A DNA stretch of 64,000 nucleotides, from NCBI RefSeq assembly GCF_947258575.1, contig NZ_CAMYIV010000005.1, forward strand, positions 186,001 to 250,000, in the 5' to 3' direction. Below, piece by piece: positions 16,344-24,319 of the stretch (positions within the stretch are counted from its first letter, which is position 1; each line of letters opens with the position of its first letter). A model generated the notes under the pieces. The model did no database searches. It worked only from the letters and a program-made list of their open reading frames with translations, and was not told where the DNA came from. A program made the position numbers and the translations under genes. This DNA is from an uncultured Alcanivorax sp. (GTDB lineage: Bacteria > Pseudomonadota > Gammaproteobacteria > Pseudomonadales > Alcanivoracaceae).

Positions 16344-17024
16344 ATGAGCCAGCTTCAATCGCTTACCGACACTATCTGGCATGTCGCCATTCCGCACGCC
16401 TTCATGGGCTTGCATGTGGGGTCCCGCATGACGGTAGTGAAGCTGTCCAGCGGCGGTCTGCTTCTGCATTCGCCAGTACCGGTAAATGAGGACCTGGCGG
16501 CGGAGTTGGCGGCACTGGGTGAGGTGAAACATATTGTCTGCCCGAACCTGTTCCACCATGTGTTTGCCGCCGAGGTAAAACAGCGTTACCCGCAGGCGCT
16601 TCTGCATGGCCCGGCCAAACTGGCGGGCAAGCGCAAGGACCTGACTCTGGATGCGACGCTGTCGGAAACCCCGCACCCGGATTGGGGGGACGATTTTGAG
16701 CTGGTCTTTATCGAAGGCTCCATGTTGCAAGAGACAGTGTTCTATCATTCCGCCAGCCGTACCCTGATCGCCGCCGACCTGATCGAAAACTTCCGCCAGT
16801 GTGACCATGGCTTTACCCGCTGGTATCTGAAACTGGGCGGCTTGTGGCAAAAGCCTGGCTGGCATCCGATCCTGCGGCTGGTCTATCTGAACCGCAGAAA
16901 GGCGCGCGCCAGCATTACCCGCATCCTGGAATGGCCCTTCGAAAAACTCAGCCTGGCCCACGGCGAAGTGATTACCGAAAACGCCCGCAACCAGGCCCGC
17001 CACGGGTTGGAGTGGTTGTTTTAA
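16344..17024 (+). CDS. DUF4336 domain protein (metallo-beta-lactamase-fold-like)
   Basis: The 226-residue protein matches DUF4336, which resembles the metallo-beta-lactamase fold without an obvious HxHxDH motif. Features are SGGLLLHSPVPV, IVCPNLFHHVF and TLIAADLIENF. The ATG at 16344 follows GGAAGGATCACACC; the frame is open upstream but without support. Substrate unknown, probably cytoplasmic. Confidence 0.8.
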   Translation: MSQLQSLTDTIWHVAIPHAFMGLHVGSRMTVVKLSSGGLLLHSPVPVNEDLAAELAALGEVKHIVCPNLFHHVFAAEVKQRYPQALLHGPAKLAGKRKDLTLDATLSETPHPDWGDDFELVFIEGSMLQETVFYHSASRTLIAADLIENFRQCDHGFTRWYLKLGGLWQKPGWHPILRLVYLNRRKARASITRILEWPFEKLSLAHGEVITENARNQARHGLEWLF

Positions 17025-17106
17025 GGTGCCACTAAGTGCGGAATTATTGCTCCAGGAGGCGGCGCCCGCCACAATGCGATAACCGTTTTTCAGCTAATGG
17101 TCTGCC

Positions 17107-18015
17107 GTGCTGCCCCTGGTCTATCACCCCGATTACAGCTTTCCCTTTCCCGGCGAACACCGTTTCCCCATGGAAAAGTTCGCTCGTTTGCATGGGCATT
17201 TGCGGGAGCGGGGGATAGCCCACGGCGACAACGAATTTCGTCCGGGCCGGGCCAAGGCGGCCCTGTTGGGCCAGGCCCATTGTCCGCAGTATGTCTCGGA
17301 CATCGTTACCGGCACTCTGAATCAGAAGGCCCAGCGGCGCCTGGGGTTGCCGTGGAGCGAGGGCCTGGTGAAACGCACCTGTATTGCCCCCATGGGAACC
17401 CTGCTCACCGGCCAGCTGGCTTTAAAGCAGGGCCTGGCTTGTCATCTGGCCGGTGGGACCCATCATGCCCATTACGATTTCGGTTCCGGCTTCTGTATCT
17501 TCAATGATCTGGCGTTCGCCGCCCAACAGTTACTGACCAGCGGCGCCGTGGAGCGGCTGCTGATTTTTGATTGCGATGTGCATCAGGGCGATGGCACCGC
17601 TGCCATGCTCGCGGATGAACCGCGGGCTTTTACCTGTTCCATCCATTGCGAAAAAAACTTTCCGGTGCGCAAGCAGAAAAGCGATCTGGATGTGGGCTTG
17701 CCATTGGGTATGACTGACCGGGATTATCTGGATACGGTGTTCGAAACCCTGGAAGCCCTGCTTGATACCGTGCGTCCGCAACTGGTGCTATATGATGCCG
17801 GTGTGGATATTTTCGAGCATGACCCGCTGGGCCGGCTGTGTATTACCGAGCAGGGCATTGCCGACCGTGACCGGGGCGTGATCGAACGCTGCCGCCGGCG
17901 GGGGATAGCGGTGGCCACGGTGATTGGTGGCGGCTACGATGATGACCGGGAAGCGCTGGCGAGGCGGCACGGCATCGTTATAGAGCAGGCATTTGAGTTG
18001 CAAGTTGAAAGTTAA
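17107..18015 (+). CDS. Histone-deacetylase-like amidohydrolase
   Basis: This 302-residue protein belongs to the class II histone deacetylase/acetoin utilisation superfamily. Zinc and catalytic motifs are visible: GGTHHAHYDFGSGFCIFND, FDCDVHQGDGTA and YDAGVDIFEHDPLG. Bacterial members remove acetyl groups from polyamines or other small amides; the true substrate is not known. The start is probably GTG at 17107, with no strong ribosome site. The last codons lie inside a dispersed repeat (AAGTTGAAAGTTAA), so the C-terminus may have been altered by its insertion. Confidence 0.85.
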   Translation: MLPLVYHPDYSFPFPGEHRFPMEKFARLHGHLRERGIAHGDNEFRPGRAKAALLGQAHCPQYVSDIVTGTLNQKAQRRLGLPWSEGLVKRTCIAPMGTLLTGQLALKQGLACHLAGGTHHAHYDFGSGFCIFNDLAFAAQQLLTSGAVERLLIFDCDVHQGDGTAAMLADEPRAFTCSIHCEKNFPVRKQKSDLDVGLPLGMTDRDYLDTVFETLEALLDTVRPQLVLYDAGVDIFEHDPLGRLCITEQGIADRDRGVIERCRRRGIAVATVIGGGYDDDREALARRHGIVIEQAFELQVES

Positions 18016-18170
18016 AAGTTGAAACGCGGTCTGGGGCGGTAGTGAGTGGAGCCTCTACAGTTCGCGCTGCAAGATCGAAAGTGCCAGTGACTTAGGCAAT
18101 GGCGAATGGCAACCCGGTATGACGCCACGCTTTGTATTCCTTGCAACTTTTACCTTTCAACTTTCAACTG
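18000..18170. repeat. Inverted repeat, AAGTTGAAAGTT family
   Basis: The left arm is at 18000-18028 (GCAAGTTGAAAGTTAAAAGT...) and the right arm at 18141-18170 (TTGCAACTTTTACCTTTCAA...). The element overlaps the 3' end of the histone-deacetylase-like gene and ends just before the RBS of the chelatase gene. Related copies occur near 21447 and 59911-60047. Confidence 0.75.
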
Positions 18171-18186
18171 CTCCGAAGGAGCTACA

Positions 18187-18567
18187 ATGTCCAAAGCCCT
18201 ATTGATCATGGCTCACGGCAGCCGCAGCGACACTGCCAACGACGAGTTTCGCGCGCTGGTGGAAACCGTGGCGCAATCCGCCCATGAGGCGGGTGAAGAA
18301 TATGTGGCCGTACTGCCCTGTTTCCTTGAGCTGGCGCAGCCCTCACTGGTTGAAGCGATTCAGCAACTGGAGCACCAGCCGGTTAACCGCGTGCAGCTGT
18401 ATCCGTTGTTTTTCAACAAGGGAAAGCACGTGGGCAAGGACATCCCTGCCCAGGTGGAAGATGCCCGACAACGTTTTCCCGATCTCACCATTGAGTTGCT
18501 GGATTATTTTGGTAATGCCAACGGTCTGGCGGGCCTGGTACTCAAACATATCGGGGAACAGGACTAG
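18187..18567 (+). CDS. CbiX/SirB-like chelatase, single domain
   Basis: This 126-residue protein has the CbiX signature MAHGSR (metal-binding His) at the N-terminus and YPLFFNKGKHVGKDIP with the second His. Short CbiX proteins (CbiXS) insert cobalt or iron into sirohydrochlorin and act as dimers. The start was placed at the ATG after GAAGGAGCT; an upstream in-frame start lies in repeat DNA. It stands alone, without cobalamin or sirohaem genes nearby, so whether Co or Fe is inserted is unclear. Confidence 0.85.
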   Translation: MSKALLIMAHGSRSDTANDEFRALVETVAQSAHEAGEEYVAVLPCFLELAQPSLVEAIQQLEHQPVNRVQLYPLFFNKGKHVGKDIPAQVEDARQRFPDLTIELLDYFGNANGLAGLVLKHIGEQD

Positions 18568-18693
18568 CGGGCATGGCTATGGACGGCACGGCATTCGCCA
18601 GAGAGATTGATGCCCTGTTTGCCCGGGAGGGTCTTCTACGCGGAAGCGTTGGAATCGTAGGCCGCCTTTGGAGCGCGATGCTCTGAATCGGCC

Positions 18694-19872
18694 CTAAAAT
18701 GTCTTGGCAAATACCAGTCCGCCCCACAGTACATTGCGATCGCCCACACCGTCTTTCAGTTCGGACGTGTGGCCACGCAGCACATAGCTGAGCCGGTAGC
18801 CGTCGTTGAAGGCCCAGGTGTAACCCAGCCAGGCTTCGGCCACGCCATGGTGTAGCTCGTCGCTGTCGTAGCTCACTTCACTGCCACGGAACTGACCTTG
18901 CAGAAAGGCGTTGTAGGCCCGGCCGACCAATGCAATGCCGCCCCACAGATAATGCTCATGGTCCTGGCTCATGGCGGTGGCGTTGTTGCGTTCACCGTAG
19001 TGGGCCAGTTCCGGGCTGGTCTGCCACCAGGGACTATGCAAACGTCCGGCACGAAAGCTCAGGCTCCAGCGTGCTTCGGTGAGGTAGCCCAGGGAGCCTT
19101 CCACGGTGCTCTTCACTTCCAGGTTGTCGGTGGATACGGGCAGGATTTTCTGCCGGGCCACGGCATAGCGAAAGGTGGGTTCGCCGCCGTCGCTGACCTG
19201 ATGCTCCCAGCCCTCCGCCCGGTCACTGCCAATCACCTTGTGGACCCCGTTCTGTATATCACCAGCCAGATCCAGGCCCAGGGCGCCCACTGTCAGGGAG
19301 GTATGCCAGGCTACCTGCCTGGCCGGGTCCACTTGTACCCGGCTGCTGGAGAGATACAGCAGGCTGGCGTAGGGGCGATCGTCGTACAGTGGCGCTTTTG
19401 CCTCCTTGTCTTCGGGTGTGAAGCCGAAGATGCCGGCCTCGAAGCTATGGCCTTGGACATTGCTGTTGGTGATGCCTTCTACGCCCGTCAACCTGTCGAT
19501 CCAGGTTAGCGGCGTATTCAGTGACAGGGCAAAGTCCCGGGCGCGGGTGCCGGTGGCGGCGACACTGATGCCATAGGTGTAGTCCTGGTCCCGGCTGCCG
19601 GGAACCAGCAGGTCGTTATCCAGAGTCAGCGACCAGCTGCCGGTTTCCCGTTCCTGTTCCGGGTTGATGCGGGGGCGTCGTGGACGCTGCTCTTCGAATG
19701 CCGTGCCGTCGGCCCGGGCCAGCTGCATGGTATCGACGCTGGTGGCCCCACGGCTGAGGCTGGGTGCCGCCAGGTTGGCCAGCAGGGTCACAAGCAGCAC
19801 GGTCATGGCCTGCCTGCTCGTGGGATGCCTCTGTGAATTGGCTGCACCTGTCTGTCTCTGTGTGTGTGTCAT
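18694..19872 (-). CDS. LpxR-family lipid A deacylase (DUF2219)
   Basis: The 392-residue protein has a hydrophobic export segment (about 23-42), a linker and a beta-barrel-like body. The family motif TGSWSLTLDNDLLVPGSRDQ and YTYGISV match LpxR, an outer-membrane enzyme that removes the 3'-acyloxyacyl chain of lipid A. The Asn-Asp pair in LDNDLL is the expected calcium/active-site motif. An internal ATG 66 bases downstream could be the real start, since it directly precedes the signal peptide, but the first ATG has GGAG upstream. A GT repeat lies at its 5' end. Confidence 0.8.
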   Translation of the reverse strand: MTHTQRQTGAANSQRHPTSRQAMTVLLVTLLANLAAPSLSRGATSVDTMQLARADGTAFEEQRPRRPRINPEQERETGSWSLTLDNDLLVPGSRDQDYTYGISVAATGTRARDFALSLNTPLTWIDRLTGVEGITNSNVQGHSFEAGIFGFTPEDKEAKAPLYDDRPYASLLYLSSSRVQVDPARQVAWHTSLTVGALGLDLAGDIQNGVHKVIGSDRAEGWEHQVSDGGEPTFRYAVARQKILPVSTDNLEVKSTVEGSLGYLTEARWSLSFRAGRLHSPWWQTSPELAHYGERNNATAMSQDHEHYLWGGIALVGRAYNAFLQGQFRGSEVSYDSDELHHGVAEAWLGYTWAFNDGYRLSYVLRGHTSELKDGVGDRNVLWGGLVFAKTF

Positions 19873-20273
19873 GGCTCCGTGTCCAACTGCGGGGGAGCAG
19901 TGCGCCCCCTGTTACGTTTGCTGCGCGTACAGTCGTGCCGGCACGTGCAGTAGCGGTATTAGGTTGCTGGACGGTTATTGCCTGTTTCTGCAGAGAGTTG
20001 TCGTTATGCCAGCGGTGACGGTTCAGCGAATGTGAGCGTCAGACTTGTGATGACAAGGATGGGCTGGAAGCGTTTGATGAAACAGCGGAACTGGCTGGGC
20101 GATTTAATCGATTTTTTCGAACTTTACAGTCCGTATGGCGGCCCTGTGCTGACGCGGCGGTGACCGAATGGCTGCTTGCCGCGTTGTTTTCTGTCATTGA
20201 GCCGTTCCCTGCCTCAAGCGTAGCCTCAAAGAAAGTATCGAGTTTTCGTCAACCACGTGTGAGGAGAGGCAAG
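19873..20273. other. Intergenic gap with no recognised gene
   Basis: About 400 bases between the divergent lpxR-like gene and the thiolase. Short open frames occur, including one that is in frame with the thiolase from 20160, but none has coding character or a good ribosome site. Promoters for both genes should lie here; none could be assigned with confidence. Confidence 0.5.
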
Positions 20274-21440
20274 GTGGCAGAGGCATATATCGTAGCGGCG
20301 GTGCGTACCGCCGGTGGCAAGAAGAATGGTCGGCTGAGCAAGGTACACCCGGCGGATATGGGTGGCCGGGTGATTGATGCGGTGGTAGGCCGTATCGGTG
20401 TGGCGCCGGAGAAGGTGGACGACGTGATTTTTGGCTGCGTGAGCCAGATCGGGCCGCAGACCTTTAACGTGGCACGGACCTCCATTCTCAGTTCCTGTCT
20501 GCCGGAATCCGTACCCGGCGTCACCATCGATCGCCAATGCGGCTCCTCACAACAGGCGATTCATTTCGCTGCCCAGGCGGTCATGAGTGGCACCCAGGAT
20601 CTGGTCATCGCCGGCGGCGTGGAGTCCATGAGCCAGGTGCCCATCGGTGCGCCGGTAACGGCCGTCAAGGAAATGGGCAACCCGTTCACCGGTGAAATCA
20701 GCAAGCGTTATCCCGGTGAAAATTTCAGCCAGTTCATCGGCGCCGAGCGCATGGCGGAGAAGTACGGGGTGAGCAAGGCCGAGTTGGACCAGTTCGCCTA
20801 TGATTCCCACAAGCGTGGTGCTGCGGCCACGGAAGCGGGCCGCTTCAATGAGGAAATCATCCCGGTGCCGATTACCCTGGAAGATGGCAGTAGTGATGAG
20901 CACATCGTGGACGAAGGCATCCGCTGGGAAGCGGAGCTGGATGCCATCAAGGCCCTGCAGCCGTTGCAGGAAGGGGGCCATATCAGCGCCGCCAACGCCA
21001 GCCAGATTACCGATGGCGCTTCTGCAGTGATGATTGCCAGCGAAAAGGCAGTGAAGGAATACGGCCTCACCCCCCTGGCCCGTATTCATGCCATGGCGGT
21101 GGTGGGTTCTGATCCGACCATGGTGCTGGAAGGGCCGATCCCGGCCACCGAGAAAGTGCTCAAGCAGGCGGGTATGACCATTGGTGATATCGATCTGTAT
21201 GAAGTGAACGAAGCCTTTGGTTCCGTGCCGCTGGCATGGATGAAGGCGGTGGGGGCCGACTACGACAAGCTCAACGTCAACGGTGGCGCCCAGGCGCTGG
21301 GGCATCCGCTGGGTGCCACCGGCACCAAGCTGATGGGAACCCTCGTTTACGAGCTCAAGCGTCGCGGTGGCAAGTACGGTCTGCTGGCCATCTGCGAAGG
21401 CCTGGGCACCGCTAACGCGACCATCATCGAAGTGCTGTAA
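20274..21440 (+). CDS. Acetyl-CoA C-acetyltransferase (thiolase)
   Basis: The 388-residue thiolase starts at GTG, read VAEAYIVAAVRTAGGKKNG, preceded by GAGGAGAGGC. The active-site Cys is in TIDRQCGSSQQAI, and the C-terminal motif NGGAQALGHPLGATG supplies the catalytic His. A second catalytic Cys is in AICEGLGTAN. It makes or cleaves acetoacetyl- or longer 3-ketoacyl-CoA in fatty acid or steroid-type degradation. No partner beta-oxidation genes adjoin. A frame extension upstream to 20160 is unlikely to be coding. Confidence 0.9.
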   Translation: MAEAYIVAAVRTAGGKKNGRLSKVHPADMGGRVIDAVVGRIGVAPEKVDDVIFGCVSQIGPQTFNVARTSILSSCLPESVPGVTIDRQCGSSQQAIHFAAQAVMSGTQDLVIAGGVESMSQVPIGAPVTAVKEMGNPFTGEISKRYPGENFSQFIGAERMAEKYGVSKAELDQFAYDSHKRGAAATEAGRFNEEIIPVPITLEDGSSDEHIVDEGIRWEAELDAIKALQPLQEGGHISAANASQITDGASAVMIASEKAVKEYGLTPLARIHAMAVVGSDPTMVLEGPIPATEKVLKQAGMTIGDIDLYEVNEAFGSVPLAWMKAVGADYDKLNVNGGAQALGHPLGATGTKLMGTLVYELKRRGGKYGLLAICEGLGTANATIIEVL

Positions 21441-21446
21441 GGCGTA

Positions 21447-21480
21447 GTTGAAAGTTCAAAGTTGAAAGTTGCAACGCGGG
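21447..21480. repeat. Partial copy of the AAGTTGAAAGTT repeat
   Basis: The stretch starting GTTGAAAGTTCAAAGTTGAA and ending near GCAACGCGGGG matches one arm of the elements at 18000-18170 and 59911-60047. No complementary arm was found nearby, so it looks like a half copy. Confidence 0.6.
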
Positions 21481-21545
21481 GTTGGCGTGTCGCCAGGGAT
21501 TAAAAGTCGGGTGCCGTACCGCCGCGTTGTTCGACCCGAAAAAAA

Positions 21546-21575
21546 GCCGCCCCGGTTTCCCGGGGCGGCTTTTTT
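21546..21575. terminator. Strong Rho-independent terminator (bidirectional)
   Basis: A 10-base stem GCCGCCCCGG / CCGGGGCGGC with loop TTTC is followed by six Ts on the plus strand and preceded by a run of As. It can end transcription of the thiolase gene and of RNA coming the other way. Confidence 0.9.
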
Positions 21576-21606
21576 ATGGTCGAGAGCACTCACAGCTCCC
21601 CAGGAC

Positions 21607-21687
21607 GTAGGGTGCACTGAGCCTAGGGCGAACTGCACCATCAAACGCCGAATCGGTGCAGTTCGCCTTAGGCTCAGTCCACCCTAC
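21607..21687. repeat. Inverted repeat, GTAGGGTG family, second copy
   Basis: Arms 21607-21639 and 21655-21687 (33 bases each) pair at about 31 positions and start GTAGGGTGCACTGAGCCTAG. The ends are the same as in the element at 6867-6944, but the inner sequence differs. Confidence 0.85.
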
Positions 21688-21722
21688 GCAATCCGTGGCA
21701 ACGGCCCGGCATGTATGCCTTG

Positions 21723-22847
21723 TCAGGCGCCGCTGAGCCTTTCTGCCAGCCATACGCCGGCCAGGATCATGATGGCTACCGAGCCGACCGGTACAAAGAT
21801 CCGTCGATAGGCCACGGTATCGCGGACCAGATAGGCCGCCGGCACAAACAGCAGCACGATGGCCACCTGTCCCAGTTCCACGCCCAGATTGAAGCCCAGC
21901 AACGGCAGGAAGATCCCGCTGTCGGTGAGCCCCAGATCGGCCAGTACCGAGGCAAAGCCCAGGCCATGAATCAGCCCGAATACGAAAGCCATCACCCAGC
22001 GTTTGGGAAACAGCCGGGGTACCAGGTTGGCCGCTGCACCCAACGCTACGGTGATGGCGATGGCAGACTCCACCAGCCAGGTGGGTAGCGTGATGATCCC
22101 CAGTGTTGCCAGCGCCAGGGTCAGCGAATGGGTGACCGTAAAGGCGGTGACAATCGCCAGGGTCTGAGTGAGCGCGCCGGTGATGGTGGATGCCGGCTGC
22201 CAGCCACCCCGTTGCCATACCAGTACTGCCGGGAACAGCAGCGTGAGCAGGAACAGGATATGGTCGTAGCCGATCAGAATGTGGTGCACACCCTGGCGGA
22301 TGAATCCCTGGAACGCCTGCCATTGCGATCCGGCATCCGCCCCCATCCGCTGGTTACGGTGCTGATTACTGAACACGGCGGTGAGGGTGTCGTCGCCCTG
22401 TTCCAGCCGCAGCAGGCCATGGTGGCTGGGATCCCGGTCAAACAGAAACTCGTAGTTCACCGCCAGTTGCTCCGGCGGGCTCTGACAGTCGCCACGCCAG
22501 TGCAGGGCGGCGTAGGTGCCATCCACATGGTCGATGGCCTGCAGCCGGGTCAGGGTGAGTGCACAGGCCTGACGCTGTTCGTCGGACACCGCGTCGATGG
22601 TCAGGGCGGGCAACACGGTGGCCGAGAGGGCAGGCCGTTGTTGGCGCAGTTCGCCCCAGGTGATGACGCCATCGCCGTTCTGGTCCACCGGCAATACCAG
22701 CTGCAGGTCACGCAGGGCGATATCCCAGCGTCCCTCGATCAGTGCATTGCCCTCATTGGTGTTGATCACCAGATAGCTGTCACTGGGTTTGTGGGCGAAC
22801 GCCTGCCCGGCCAGCAACAGCAGGAAAAGCAAACACAGGGATCTCAT
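21723..22847 (-). CDS. HupE/UreJ-family membrane protein with periplasmic N-terminal domain
   Basis: This 374-residue protein has a signal peptide (AGQAFAHKPSDSYL region), a periplasmic domain of about 150 residues and then six or more membrane helices. The HupE/UreJ signature IRQGVHHILIGYDHILFLL is present, with its His and Asp residues that may carry Ni or Co. HupE/UreJ proteins are thought to transport nickel or cobalt; this long version lacks any nearby hydrogenase or urease. Its ATG overlaps the stop of the TPR gene (ATGA), so it is translated from the DUF4331 operon. Confidence 0.8.
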   Translation of the reverse strand: MRSLCLLFLLLLAGQAFAHKPSDSYLVINTNEGNALIEGRWDIALRDLQLVLPVDQNGDGVITWGELRQQRPALSATVLPALTIDAVSDEQRQACALTLTRLQAIDHVDGTYAALHWRGDCQSPPEQLAVNYEFLFDRDPSHHGLLRLEQGDDTLTAVFSNQHRNQRMGADAGSQWQAFQGFIRQGVHHILIGYDHILFLLTLLFPAVLVWQRGGWQPASTITGALTQTLAIVTAFTVTHSLTLALATLGIITLPTWLVESAIAITVALGAAANLVPRLFPKRWVMAFVFGLIHGLGFASVLADLGLTDSGIFLPLLGFNLGVELGQVAIVLLFVPAAYLVRDTVAYRRIFVPVGSVAIMILAGVWLAERLSGA

Positions 22848-24085
22848 TCACTGGCTCCCTTGGCAGGTTGAGTGAGTTGGGCATCGTCAACCTGGTATCG
22901 GTCCACAAAGGCCTGTAGTTGGTCCAGGGTTGCCTGGTCGTCGGCGGCCACGGCGCTGGCGTGCAGCAGTCGCAGGTCAGCCAGTTCCCGTTGTTGCTGC
23001 CAGTTTTCCCGGGCCAGCGTGAGGGCGCCTTGTGGATCGGATTCCACTTCAAGCAGGAAGCGGGCGTGCTCGCGCAGGTGGCGCTGGCGACCGGTGTCCT
23101 GGTCGGCGGCCATGCGGGCCCGGTAGTCCTCCCGCCAGGCCTGGGCCTGAGGGTGCTCCAGGCGTTGCCCGGCAATGGCCAGCCTCAGCAAGGCGCCTTC
23201 CCTGTCCTGCCAAGTAGAAAGATCGCGGATGACCGCCTCTGCCTGGTCGTTGGCAAGCCACAGGTCGCTTTGCAGGTAGCGTAGATAGGGATCATCCGGG
23301 GCTTGCTGCAGGGCATCACGAAGGTGCTCGGAGGCCAGCTCGAGACGGCCCTGTTGCAGCGCCATTTCGGCGCTCAGGGTGTCCAGCCACTGGGCGGATT
23401 TTCCCTGTGGCGCGGCCGGGCTGGATGCCAGGGCCTGCAGGGTGCGATAGGCCTGCTCCCGCTGGCCGGTCATGGCCTGTACGCTGGCCTGACAGAGCAA
23501 TACGGTGGTGGGCGGCAGCGTGCTGGCGGCTTCCCGGCAGGCCTGGCGGGCCTCATCAAGACGACCTTGTACCCGATCGATATTGGCCAGCATCAGCCAC
23601 GCCTGCCCCTGGTTGGGGGACTGTTCCAGCAGTCGCGTCAGGCGATGACGGGCGCGGGCAAATTGATGACGTTGCTGTTCGATGCGAGCCATCAGCAGGT
23701 TGGCTGCCGGTGACGACATGTCCTGACTGAACGGTGCCAGCGTGGCCTCGGCGTAACCGAGAAAGCGGGGGTCGCCCTGGGCGCTGGCATAGTCAATCTG
23801 AGAGCGAGCCAGCGCCAGGGCCGCCGACAGGTCGAGGGGAGCTGCCGGTGGCGCCAGGGCGCGCTGCGCCTGGGGTAGACGGGCGAGGACCACATGATCC
23901 CCGGCCGGAGTATAGGGAGCGGCATGAAGCAGCGCGCTCGACAGATAAAGAGAGAGGGCCGCCAGGGTACGGACAAACCGCCATTCACTGGCGTGTTGTC
24001 GCTTCCCGGGGGCCCTCTCGGAGCGGATGACTCCCGCCGTCGCTAGACGGCGGGAGCGGGTCTCAATTATCCGGTGCCAATACAT
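22844..24085 (-). CDS. TPR-repeat protein, exported (start uncertain)
   Basis: This protein of about 413 residues has a hydrophobic export segment (TLAALSLYLSSALLHAA) followed by several tetratricopeptide-like helical repeats (for example QGQAWLMLANIDRVQGRLDE). It probably mediates protein-protein contacts in the periplasm. The nearest in-frame start is the ATG at 24085. It overlaps the end of the preceding lipoprotein gene and leaves about 40 residues before the hydrophobic segment. No good ribosome site was seen, and a strong hairpin (24031-24056) lies within the first codons. Start and regulation need care. Confidence 0.75.
   Translation of the reverse strand: MYWHRIIETRSRRLATAGVIRSERAPGKRQHASEWRFVRTLAALSLYLSSALLHAAPYTPAGDHVVLARLPQAQRALAPPAAPLDLSAALALARSQIDYASAQGDPRFLGYAEATLAPFSQDMSSPAANLLMARIEQQRHQFARARHRLTRLLEQSPNQGQAWLMLANIDRVQGRLDEARQACREAASTLPPTTVLLCQASVQAMTGQREQAYRTLQALASSPAAPQGKSAQWLDTLSAEMALQQGRLELASEHLRDALQQAPDDPYLRYLQSDLWLANDQAEAVIRDLSTWQDREGALLRLAIAGQRLEHPQAQAWREDYRARMAADQDTGRQRHLREHARFLLEVESDPQGALTLARENWQQQRELADLRLLHASAVAADDQATLDQLQAFVDRYQVDDAQLTQPAKGASE
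24031..24056. terminator. Strong GC hairpin after the small lipoprotein gene
   Basis: CTCCCGCCGTC / GACGGCGGGAG (24031-24056) forms an 11-base stem with a loop of four bases. It lies a few bases after the lipoprotein stop on the minus strand and inside the putative 5' end of the TPR gene. No T run follows, so it may attenuate transcription or stabilise the upstream mRNA rather than terminate fully. Confidence 0.55.
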
Positions 24086-24308
24086 TGTTATAAGCATCCG
24101 GATTGGTTTGATCGCGAAAAATGAAGCGGATGTCATTAATCGCAACCGGTTCCCGGGTATCCCCGGTAGTGGCAAGCTGAGCTTTCACAAAGGCGGTGTA
24201 GTTGATCGCCACTGGTGCCTGTTGCCGAGGGCGATCATTGTCGTCACCAAAGCACCCGCTCAACACCAGGGCGCCGAGACTGACGGTGGTAGCCAGTAAG
24301 TATCGCAT
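24063..24308 (-). CDS. Small lipoprotein, unknown
   Basis: This 81-residue product starts MRYLLATTVSLGALVLSGC, a lipoprotein signal with lipobox LSGC. An AAGGAGG ribosome site precedes it at the right distance; a GTG start five codons upstream is less likely. The mature part is short and mostly polar. It lies 11 bases after the DUF4331 gene and is therefore co-transcribed with it. No family recognised. Confidence 0.7.
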   Translation of the reverse strand: MRYLLATTVSLGALVLSGCFGDDNDRPRQQAPVAINYTAFVKAQLATTGDTREPVAINDIRFIFRDQTNPDAYNNVLAPDN

Positions 24309-24319
24309 GGTGTCCTCCT

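Noticed and set aside
18574-18687. Short frame starting MAMDGTAFAREIDALF after the chelatase gene
   Set aside because: Only 37 codons, no ribosome site, no family; probably chance or a decayed gene.
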